DNA of 22,500 nucleotides. Origin: Chondrilla cf. caribensis. Taxonomy: Eukaryota; Porifera; Demospongiae; Chondrillida; Chondrillidae. The stretch is from NCBI GenBank assembly GCA_964020155.1, contig OZ026569.1:1750471-1772970 (forward strand), given 5' to 3'. A program made the position numbers and the translations under genes. Below are positions 14,756 through 22,500 of the stretch, one piece after another; position 1 is the first letter of the stretch; every line of letters begins with the position of its first letter. The notes under the pieces are model-generated. The model had not been told where the DNA came from. It saw only the letters and a program-made list of their open reading frames with translations, and did not search any database.

Positions 14756-16574
14756 CTACAGTCATTAAATGTTAAATACTGCATAATAATTATATTGATA
14801 CATTATCATAACTAATTGAATTCAGTTAATCTGCCAAACCTTTCAATCTGTCACAAATTCCAGTACTAATATAGCATTCAAGTACTAATGAATATCCAGT
14901 TGATCAGCCAAACTCATTAATCAACCAAATTTAATTATTCAAAACGAATTGTAGCAGATTAACAAGAATTCACTGTACACCATATATATAATGAGGAAGT
15001 CGTAATTAAGTTCTTTTGTATGGCTTCTATATAGCGCAGAAATTGTTGTGAGCACCAGATGTGTTTACGCTGTTTGGTGTCAAATAACATGTCCCACTAC
15101 AATACTATAACACCAGTACAAGGATTATGATAGGAATACAGCACAAATATTCAGTGCTAGCGTTGTAATAACAATTTTGTCACAGCTGATAATAAGGAGT
15201 AATTATTGGATGTTGTCTTCAGTAAATTTTGTATTTGCACTAATTTCACTCCAAAAATATTGTGCAAGAGCAGACATTTCTTGGGTTTCTTCTCATGGAT
15301 GCCAATTAATGCTTCAAGTGTATAAAAATTATCTCTATAATATTATAGCTGCATCAAATTTACTGGATTTTGGTGACTTCTAAGTGTGTTGGGTATGAAT
15401 GTATTAATTCGAATGATTTTGGTATAACGTACATTTGGTGTCATCTTTTACAATTACTTTCTAATCTGAGTGATGGTTGATTGTGATCCTTTTTTCAATT
15501 TGTGAGATCCCTTAGTTTGGATAAGTGGTTGTGTTTTTAATTCCTTTAGAGCACGGTGGATATAATGTAAATATAATAATATATAATAATGCCGAATGGG
15601 ACAAAAATGCATGTATTTCTTATATAATGTGTATTACATGCAGCGAGAGAATAATCCATGACACTGACTACATCCAAATTAGTACTCACATTTTCTTCAG
15701 ATTCTGGTCCCAAATCCTGATTCAAGTCGCCTTGTTGAGATTCACTTTCTTCCTCAAGCTCATTTTCCAGTAATTCCGGGTCAGATTCATGATCCCTGTT
15801 CACTTCTGAGGCCTCCAGTTCCAAATTGCGTTCATGGCTGGTCCCTGATTGTTCACGTTCAGCTTCACACGATAATTCCTGCTCCAGAGTAGTCTTCAAT
15901 GGTTCAGATTGTTGTTGAATTGCAACTTCTTTCGTTCCTGTTGTAGATCCATGTGCCAGTTTGTGATCCAGTTTTCCCAGTTCTGTTTCATGCTCCTCAT
16001 TGACATTGCCACTTTTAAAAATGGATATGTTGTTAGGTTTTGAGTCAGATACTTGGTCTGAATTGAATACATTACCCACAGGTTCACATTTAATTGCAAA
16101 CTCTTCGATCCGCAACCCGGATTCTTCAATTTGCGAATCAGATCTAGATTCATCTATTAGTGATTTAGATCCAGATTCTTCTATCAGCAACTCATAATCA
16201 GATCCCAATTCTTTTATCAGCAACTCATGATCCGATCCAGATTCTTTTATCGGCAACTCATGATCAGATCCAGGTTCTTTTATCGGCAACTCATGATCAG
16301 ATCCAGGTTCTTTTAGCAACTCAGATTCATTCCATTGACCCTCATCTCCTGAAGTAGCAAGTTCAGATTTATGATCTGAATTGGCTCCCATTTCATATTT
16401 ATTTGTATTTACAAAATCCACTTGCTCATGGTCAGGTCTGTATATTAGATTCGTCTCTTGCATTCTTGACATGAAGTTGTGCTGATGTTCACTCTGTTCT
16501 GTAAGTATTTCGGGCTCGATATCATCTTGATAGTTGGGTGCTTCAAATCTAGACTTTTTGGCCGCTGGTTCCAT
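13829..16574 (-). CDS. Acidic tandem-repeat N-terminus joined to Kelch-repeat domain
   Basis: This is a two-exon model. Exon 1 runs 16574-15690 and exon 2 runs 14755-13829; both junctions are in phase 0 and the product is 603 residues. The start is ATG 16574-16572 (MEPAAKKSRFEA). An in-frame TGA lies upstream, and the longer frame to 16580 begins with TTG. Exon 1 ends at donor GTGAGT (15689-15684). Exon 2 begins after acceptor TGTAG (14756). The N-terminal half is acidic and probably disordered, with a basic KKSR, four 11-residue repeats (EPGSDHELPIK type, residues about 89-132) and IKCEP, a sumoylation-type motif. The C-terminal 308 residues carry Kelch blades, with Gly-Gly pairs at HCVGGW, VVAGGM and ITVGGN and downstream Tyr/Trp positions such as NRWIKV. 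Kelch propellers bind protein partners. There is no BTB or BACK domain, so it is not a standard Cul3 adaptor. The exon join is inferred from splice sites and phase. Confidence 0.65.
14756..15689 (-). other. Intron of the Kelch gene
   Basis: GTGAGT donor and TGTAG acceptor, 934 bp. It contains the second copy of the 174-bp element close to its 3' end. The remaining bases are AT-rich without further features. A plus-strand reading at 15177-15383 is judged random. Confidence 0.55.
14817..14975 (-). mobile_element. 174-bp TA-flanked element (copy 2, inverted)
   Basis: Read on the plus strand, it matches the reverse complement of the copy at 4880-5053 along almost its whole length. Shared words include CAAATTCCAGTACTAAT, AATATCCAGTTGATC and AGAATTCACTG. 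It ends CACTG-TA at 14975-14977. The left end has lost its clean CAGTG. It sits about 60 bp from the splice acceptor of the Kelch gene, inside the intron. Confidence 0.7.
15690..16574 (-). CDS. Exon 1 of the Kelch gene (acidic repeat region)
   Basis: 885 bases, 295 codons. After the repeats the sequence stays Glu/Asp/Ser-rich to its last residues (PESEEN). The open frame goes on past the donor for about 47 codons of hydrophobic, random-looking sequence, which supports splicing at 15690. If unspliced, the product would be a stand-alone acidic protein. Confidence 0.6.
16110..16316 (-). repeat. 33-bp coding tandem repeat
   Basis: Units of 33 bp encode EPGSDHELPIK and variants (ESGSDHELLIK, ELGSDYELLIE) and then decay into shorter ESGS/DES pieces. 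The two first units are identical at protein level, so copy number may vary between individuals. Confidence 0.8.
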
Positions 16575-17214
16575 ATCCAAATTATGAAATATTGCGTTTC
16601 AAGATCAGAACTATGGCCTGCATGTAAAGCAAAAGACTCATAACCCAGTTGTGAACTAATTTGAGATAAAATGTATTACAGATTCATAGAAATTAGGTAA
16701 GTTGAACTTGGTAGGTATCTATAGGTATCTTGTATAATGCCACACATCTAGATTTGTGAAGAATTGAAACGCACTTAGTCCGAGAATATTCTAGCTATGA
16801 AGATATTATCCCAATAATATACATATCTAGTTATTATATATAAATAATATGTCATAATTTTTCACACACTACAGAGTATAGAGAACAAACTTACTTTGAA
16901 AACTGACAGGACGTCAACGACAGAAACAAGTTCAATAAATACAGCAATTCCCCTGAAAGTTATAGAATTTGAACTTGAAACTGAATAAATAGCTTGTTCT
17001 ATGGTCTACCTCGATTGGCTATGGCTTGTTAAACACGGATCATTGTTATGTTCAGCATGTAGACGAAACATATTGTTGTTACTTCTGCTAATTGCAGTAT
17101 GCAGTCAGACCCAATTAATCAACACCATACATTGCCAACTTGATGTAAACAACAGACAGGTCCTGTGTGAGCAGTTACTCCGTTTTCAGCCAAACGATAT
17201 TATTTACAAATTAG
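16575..17214. other. Upstream region of the Kelch gene, nothing firm
   Basis: This AT-rich stretch probably holds the promoter and 5' untranslated region of the minus-strand Kelch gene. No clear TATA box, exon or repeat was recognised. The plus-strand frame from 17001 runs into the SINE-like block and is not considered a gene. Confidence 0.35.
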
Positions 17215-17361
17215 TTTTGTTTTTGATAGAAGCTTCGTTGGAATCCAACCCGCTCAGAGAGAAAGGAGAAAAGAGAAAAATGGCAACTGCGGGACTCAAA
17301 CCCAAGGTGTCCAACTGTAGCTGCCATAACCACTGAGCCACAAAGCTACCACAGCAACCAG
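17215..17361 (-). mobile_element. tRNA-derived SINE-like element
   Basis: On the minus strand an A-box-like TGGCTCAGTGG (17340-17330) is followed by a B-box-like GGGTTTGAGTCCC (17303-17291), an RNA polymerase III promoter pair. Translated, this stretch reads FVAQWLW...LGLSP, the familiar frame of tRNA-derived SINE heads. Spacing is slightly shorter than in a tRNA and the T-stem pairs poorly, so it is not a functional tRNA. The 3' side is pyrimidine-rich and ends near an A-rich CAAAAACAAAAC. Exact ends and any target duplication were not found. Confidence 0.5.
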
Positions 17362-17961
17362 CCCTCTCAATTCTCCTTTCATACTGCACTGGTGGTACTG
17401 CTGAGCTGCAGTCTCACACCGGCGGTGTGGATTTAAACATGTTGATATTGACTAATTATGCTAATTATCTTCAATTCAACAACCGCATTCCAATGAAACT
17501 TCTATTATTATCACACACCTGCTTATTTAATATGATCATCTGATTAAAAAATTGGACGAAGTGATTACACCGACTAAACTAGATGTTGAAATAAAGATGA
17601 TTGACATAATTAGTCAATAGGTTTGTTTTTATCAAAGTAGGAATTGTGTGCATTTTTAGTGTACGTTGGTTTCCATAATTACTTGCCAATGATGCACATT
17701 TCTGGTGCATCCATGTAAAATAATGTTACAATTATTATTGGGAGAATTCGTACATGTAGCCACTATTGTGGTACTGTTGTCAATGATAGCATGTAATATT
17801 CAGAACAAATCATACTGATTTGAAGGGAACATAGTATAATTTATTTTGCTATTCAGCAATTAGTAGAATAATAAGAGGCAATTCGAGACACCCAACTTCA
17901 ATCACCTTAATAATTCAGCTATTGATTTGAATTCGTGTCTGGCTCAATGATGTCTTCATAC
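17362..17961. other. Intergenic stretch, nothing firm
   Basis: This holds a perfect small hairpin CACACCGGCGGTGTG at 17417-17431 and AT-rich sequence. No exon, mobile element or RNA gene was recognised. Confidence 0.35.
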
Positions 17962-18127
17962 CTAGAGAAACCTGGATTGCACCACTTACACACTGATTGT
18001 AATAATCATTGTTGAAAGGCGGCCCAATCTCACATAACCATAGTGTCCCAAAATACTCCATCATATGCTTGTAACCCCAAGGTTGACATTCTTGGTCTGT
18101 CTGTGAACTATATACGAAGTTCAACAT
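17962..18127 (-). CDS. Possible coding exon of an unknown minus-strand gene
   Basis: ATG at 18127-18125 opens a frame that stays protein-like to a possible splice donor CTAG-GTATGA at 17961. Beyond that donor the composition becomes ordinary. The core (ECQPWGYKHMMEYFGTLW, then CEIGPPFNNDYYNQC) is rich in Cys, Trp, Tyr and Gly with even spacing, like an extracellular or enzyme domain, not random AT-rich DNA. Alternatively the exon starts after an acceptor TTCACAG near 18098. The next exon was not found in the 750 bp to the left. Family not recognised. It would be divergent from the receptor kinase gene, about 350 bp away. Confidence 0.35.
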
Positions 18128-18190
18128 AATATCCCATGCAATAAAGTGTGCATGTATGCCTTAAGTATGTAATATAAATTTTCTCGGATC

Positions 18191-18196
18191 TATAAA
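18191..18196 (+). promoter_or_regulatory. TATA box candidate for the receptor kinase gene
   Basis: TATAAA lies 283 bases before the start codon at 18474, at the edge of a locally GC- and CpG-richer stretch (18196-18480). If it is used, transcription would begin near 18220. Confidence 0.35.
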
Positions 18197-18210
18197 GTCG
18201 AAGCGCTCTA

Positions 18211-18330
18211 ATGGCCGCCACCGGCCAGAGTGGAAACTACCTGGGTTTGCTGTCCTTTTACATCATTTACAGTGATAAAGTGCGAGATTCGCAGAATGTG
18301 TCGACATGTATGAAACAGCAAAGGCGTTAA
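18211..18330 (+). CDS. Short upstream ORF (39 aa), uncertain
   Basis: ATG 18211 with G at +4 opens 39 codons (MAATGQSGNYLGLLS...) to TAA 18328-18330 in the CpG-richer region ahead of the receptor kinase. It might be a uORF that lowers translation of the main frame, or the first exon of another transcript. If the TATA box at 18191 sets the start site, this ATG would fall just outside the mRNA. Confidence 0.25.
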   Translation: MAATGQSGNYLGLLSFYIIYSDKVRDSQNVSTCMKQQRR

Positions 18331-18473
18331 CGACCTGGCGTTTATAACTGCCATATCGAAGACGATCGCACGTTCAAGTGTGAAACAAGTTTCAAATCCA
18401 AGTATTAGCCAAGGATTGAGCCAGTTGGAGCGGTGATTTCAGTGGGCGAGAAGTGGATTTCGCTGGCTACGAG

Positions 18474-21400
18474 ATGTCGACCTGCTCAACAGCCTCCATT
18501 CTTCTTTTAGTATGCATTTCGTTTGCTTGTGGACAAGGGGGAGGAGACCAGACTGAGTATTATATTCGTAAGTTTATCTACTATGAATTCACCTTTGTAC
18601 GTATCTCAAATTTGGCTGTTTGACTAATCATAGTTTGTTTTTTCGATACTTTTAACCGAACGGACATTCTTTGCGACGTGTAGACTACGCGTTGATGACG
18701 CGATATAACGCTAATAATGTGGCTACTATCTACATAGATCTACAATATTCAGTATCCAATGTAACATGTATTGTAATCTTTAGTTTTAATATATCCTTTA
18801 TGTTTGTGTTATTGATTTCAGCTGTTCTTGATGAAACATGTGACAGTTTAGAAGATCTGGAAGATAGTGGAGATGTCGTGAAGGAGTGTGAGCTCGAGGA
18901 TGCTGATGACACGTGCTCCTTTCTTCAATGCGACCTACAGATTGAGTCCCTGATACCTGATGGTACAGGGATCATTGACTTCCTCCTCATCCTCGATCCG
19001 TGTGTAACGACTGAGCCGCTCCCCAGCACTGTTGACCCTCCTGATTTCCTGCATTATGTTCAGTTCATAATATCAGATGGAAACTCTCGCATTTACTTGG
19101 ATGAGAGAACATCAAATGATGATATATACTACTTCGATATTAAAGGGAGAATGTCAACAATAAAAGCTACAGTCTTTACCAGTGTTTTTGTTAGACAAAT
19201 GGAGTATGGAATCTCACTTGGAGTAAGCACACAGCATAGTGTACATTGTATTATGTACTCCCTGTTGTAGATGTCAGGATTACTTTGTGCCTATGTCATG
19301 CCTTGCTCATTTCAACCATCCCTACCGCATTCAGCCACTTTCTTTGCAAACTATCTCTTCACCCTTCTCCAATTTCAGAATAGTTTTTTTATTGTGGTCT
19401 CATATTGGAATCTGACTTCTGTTTACTCTTCCACAGGTGAATTTTACAGTTACTGTTCCTGATGGGAATGTGACTGAATTTGTTTTGTTTGATGTTCTTC
19501 CACTCCGAATTGACTGCTGTGAGTGTTAACTAGTGTGTCATGATTTGACTTCAATGTGATTATGGGTGCATATGCAATCACTATTAGACAATGTACGTAT
19601 ATGTACGTACATATGTATGTATACATTCATAGGTATGAGGTCTTTAAAATTTCCTTTCTTTATTTTAGATTACGTAGGAGACATTTCTTCTCCGCCACCT
19701 CCACCCCCACCCCCACCTCCACCTCCACCAACAAATCCTCCACCTCCACCAACAAATTCTCCCCCTCCTCCACCAGCACAACCGCCTTCATCAGATGCGA
19801 AGCTGATAGCTGGTGTAACTGTTGGACCGGTGATGGGCGTAGTTTTCATTCTGGTAGTCGTGGTCATGTTCATAGTAATTATGTGCATTCTGTGGAAGAG
19901 GAGAAACAAGTATCACTCAAGCAAGAGAGAAGCACCAGTGTGAGTTGTATGTGTGTTCATCAATACCAGCATCTTCACATATGCTCACATTTCTTTGGAC
20001 TGCAAACAGTTCCCATGTAAGAGTAAGCTTTAAACCTAGTGAAGAGTATGTGTATTGAAATGATCATTCATTGTAAACAACGTTAACTCTGGTGTGTATC
20101 AAATTTTGTACTTGTGCTTTAGTGAGCACACGTACCTCCACAATATCGAGTATTTACGTATTTTGCTATTGTGATGACTTTTGCAACAAACATACACCAT
20201 AAATTAAGATGTAGCTGTAACGATGTGTTCACACATACCACATTTCACACGGTAATATGTACGTATGTTCACCGTAGTGTATCCGTTTGTTGTACATGTG
20301 ATGTGTATATAATCCATCAACAATTGTTGTGGCCAATCCAGAACTGAATTAAATTTGTAGTATTCATGTACATTTTCTTCTTCGAATCTATAAAAATTAC
20401 TTCCACATTCCTTCCGACTATTCTAGAGGTTCCACTGACGTTTCTGTAATTGAACAACAGGTGAGCAACTAATACATTGTAAATGACTGTATTTTTAAAG
20501 TTTTTTGTATGTAATCATGAACTGAACTATCTCTATTCCCCATTCCAGATTGCATTGACAAAATTGGATACCAGACAAGGTTACCTTCCCAAAGTGCCTG
20601 TCGAAGTGGAAGAGGATGAAGTGTATGACGAGATCAACATAATGAAACCTGTGTATGGGTTCACATCTTCACAACCTCTGGACTACCCCACCTATGTCAA
20701 CATTGTCAAAGATGACAAGGTACGTACGCATGTATTATTTGTATAAGTACGTACTTGTGGCACCACTCATTGTTCACACAAGGGATCGTAAGAAGACAGA
20801 ATGCCATGCCATGTACGTATGTACATTATTCTAATATTACATACATACATATGTACGTATATGTGTGTGGCATAATGTATTATATACATACTTGTACATC
20901 AGTGAGGTTACATGAACCCATAAGTATCTTTCCAGTATACAAATGTACGTGCGTGTCTATGTATAATGATTTGAATAATCTGGCAAGGTATTCTTCTACC
21001 AAATTAGTAGTGGATTAATAAGAATTCATTGTATGCACTTGTATGTGTATGAGTATTGTTCATATTATGTATAGTACAGTAGTGTTGGACACTACATCAA
21101 TATTTGTTAAAATAAAATTGATATCGATAAGATATATGTACGTATGTTGGATCAGTATCAAGGTATGATACATGGCATTGGGATTATGTGTTATACGTAG
21201 CTGTAGCCAAATTGCCCCTCGTCTTGCTGTTGCATACCTATACGTTAGCCATTCGAAGCTAATGATGAGGTCTATAGAGAGGTGTAAATGTGTGAGCAAG
21301 AAATTGTAGTTTAAGATATTCACAAGGGAATATTGCGATATTAGTTATTATAAATATATTATGTTGTTATATTGATAAAGTTCAATACAACAAAGTTCAA

Positions 21401-22447
21401 AGTATACATACATATATGTATTGCTCAGCACTGATGTAGAGTCCAATGTAGATAGTCATGCATGTGTGTGGGTTTGCATGTACGGTGGGGATACTATGAA
21501 TAGGGTACCTTATACATCAACTTGTTCACTCCAGCTCCTGCAGTACCCGAGACAGAAGCTGACCTACATCAGGGACATCGCGGAAGGACAGTATTCCAAG
21601 TTCATTCTCATGGAAGCAGAGGTACGTATGGCGTAACAATTTACATGTTATGAAACCACTGTAATAAAGTGTAAGTAACCTGATCAGTGAGTACATACTT
21701 TGAACGGTACAGCAAATCTGCATTTCTTATTGGAGGCACGTATCTTACTATCAGTAATGATTGACATACGTACGTAGTGTATATGAGCTAGGGACTGAGT
21801 GAGGTGTATGCACTGAATGTGCTATGTACAAACCAAGCCAGGATACAGTAGTTACCAAGCAAGTCACACCATGTTGTCACCTTATGTTTATACAGTGAGA
21901 CCTCGCTTATCCTCACCTCAGATAACCGGTTCTATGTTTGTACATAGATTTTTTTCATTAAATATAATATATATCAATCATTATGTTACATATGTATGTA
22001 CAAGTGAAGGCTATTTGCATTTTCCTTCGTCTTGTCTACATATATACGTACGTATGTACGGTGATGGTTGCTAACAAGTGTCTGTCACATCCTACTGGTA
22101 TGGTCATGTTATCATAGACTATTGATTTTTTCGATTCCAGGACATAGCCAATCAGAAAGGCCAACTTCATGTGATAGCCAAGGTCTTGAAAAGTAGTGAC
22201 TACAGCAAGCAATTTGAAAGGGAACTTGAGTGGAGGAAGCAGTTTGTCCACAAGAACATTGTTTTTCTTCTTGGTAAATACTGTTTTTTCATGTGACTCT
22301 AATGCACATATATATTCATAATTATGTGTCTAATACCTGTGATGTATGTATGAATACAGGTATATGTGAGAGTGTTGGATCATCACCAATGCTCATTTTG
22401 GAACTGATGGAATATGGCAATTTACTCAGCTTTGTGAAATCCCATGG
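18474..22447 (+). CDS. Receptor tyrosine kinase, 5' part (9 exons, incomplete at right edge)
   Basis: Exons: 18474-18567, 18822-19222, 19437-19518, 19669-19939, 20427-20460, 20549-20719, 21535-21621, 22141-22273, 22360-22447. All have GT..AG borders and phases that join without a stop (453 codons so far). Domains by residue: signal peptide 1-20 (MSTCSTASILLLVCISFA); Cys-containing ectodomain about 28-192 of unknown family, with N-glycosylation sites such as NFT and NVT; polyproline stalk 201-232; membrane helix about 244-267, then WKRRNK; juxtamembrane region with VYDEI (Src-type SH2 ligand), YGFT and YVNI (Grb2-type); kinase N-lobe from about 363. Seen in the N-lobe: glycine loop AEGQYSKF, lysine in VIAKVLK, helix C Glu in FERELEWRKQF, NIVFLLG, and hinge LELMEYGNL. 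The kinase would sit in the plasma membrane and phosphorylate tyrosines. The catalytic loop lies outside the window, so activity cannot be judged. Intron sequences are rich in GTACGTA. Confidence 0.85.
19681..19788 (+). repeat. Proline-codon repeat within receptor stalk
   Basis: CCA/CCT/CCC codons form runs of 13, 5 and 5 prolines. A 21-bp unit ending in CCAACAAAT occurs twice in tandem. The runs encode the rigid stalk just outside the membrane helix. The purine/pyrimidine-biased repeat also keeps the other frames open, which explains a false frame at 19556-20020. Confidence 0.85.
20810..20896. repeat. GTACGTA/ATACAT-rich intron tract
   Basis: Overlapping TACGTATGTAC, ACATACATACATATGTACGT and related self-complementary words. 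Similar short tracts occur at 19587-19625, 21765-21780 and 22038-22060. They form a diffuse simple repeat of the receptor kinase introns. Confidence 0.55.
20975..21033 (+). mobile_element. Fragment of the 174-bp TA-flanked element (copy 3)
   Basis: The right end of the family is recognisable (GTGGATTAATAAGAATTCAT then TGTA), preceded by CTGGCAA and CTACCAA words in the same order as copy 1. It is more degraded than the other copies and lacks the left end. It lies in the intron between exons 6 and 7 of the receptor kinase. Confidence 0.45.
21893..21930 (+). mobile_element. Solo terminus of a Tigger-type element
   Basis: After TA (21891-21892) comes CAGTGAGACCTCGCTTATCC, a Tigger-like terminal repeat. 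No matching inverted end was found downstream, so this is a truncated copy in the intron between receptor exons 7 and 8. Confidence 0.45.
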
Positions 22448-22500
22448 GTACGTATGTTCCTGTGTACTTGGTACATGCTGACTTGTTAGTTGGTACCAAA

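Noticed and set aside
17291..17340. Functional tRNA gene on the minus strand
   Set aside because: A- and B-box words are present, but the spacing is short, the T-stem mispairs and no acceptor stem closes; a SINE head fits better.
19670..19909. Glycine-run minus-strand ORF
   Set aside because: It is the reverse complement of the polyproline codons.
19556..20020. 154-codon plus-strand ORF with Thr/Ser-rich repeats
   Set aside because: It is the shifted frame of the polyproline exon, kept open by the CCA/CCT repeat, and it runs through that exon's splice sites.
1..22500. CRISPR array, bacterial operon or plasmid/phage features
   Set aside because: No regularly spaced identical repeats with unique spacers, no ribosome binding sites or polycistronic gene order; the gene structure is eukaryotic.

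Overview
This window looks like nuclear DNA from an early-branching metazoan. The genes are split by introns with GT..AG borders, the intergenic DNA is AT-rich, there are TTAGGG-type tracts, TA-flanked pogo/Tigger-type elements and an RLE-like retrotransposon, and there is a receptor tyrosine kinase whose ectodomain I do not recognise. A demosponge such as an Amphimedon-like genome is my best guess. That is an inference from style, not a database match. No bacterial features, rRNA, CRISPR array or intact tRNA gene were seen.

Left third (1-9350): this part is dominated by mobile DNA. A GC-rich scrap of unknown gene lies at the left edge. It is followed by a palindromic element with a telomere-like core (271-526), a pogo/Tigger-like DNA transposon with an uninterrupted transposase-PHD finger ORF (about 604-3346), and a second telomere-cored palindrome (3477-3627). 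A terminal exon of an unknown plus-strand gene, with a poly(A) signal, lies at 4433-4642. It is followed by a 174-bp non-autonomous TA-flanked element (4880-5053) and a stretch with possible decayed coding sequence (5972-6700). A 5'-truncated non-LTR retrotransposon with an uninterrupted reverse transcriptase ORF occupies 6746-9277, flanked by a perfect 13-bp target-site duplication.

Middle (9350-16600): a GT microsatellite precedes a single-exon minus-strand gene (10287-11048) for a small protein with an N-myristoylation signal, a class I SH3 ligand and several tail tyrosines, that is, an adaptor or docking protein layout. A textbook 196-bp Tigger-type MITE sits at 11726-11921. A two-exon minus-strand gene (16574 down to 13829) joins an acidic, tandemly repeated N-terminal half to Kelch repeats. 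Its intron carries a second copy of the 174-bp element.

Right third (16600-22500): a tRNA-derived SINE-like block (about 17215-17361) and a possible minus-strand exon (17962-18127) come first. From 18474 to the right edge runs the 5' part of a receptor tyrosine kinase gene on the plus strand. Nine exons with consistent phases encode a signal peptide, a short Cys-containing ectodomain, a polyproline stalk, one membrane helix, a tyrosine-rich juxtamembrane region and the N-lobe of the kinase up to the hinge. The catalytic and activation loops lie beyond the window.

Taken together, three host loci here carry candidate phosphotyrosine-signalling parts: the receptor, the myristoylated tail-tyrosine protein, and the orphan terminal exon with a YxN motif. 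Whether they work together is only a hypothesis from proximity and motif content.
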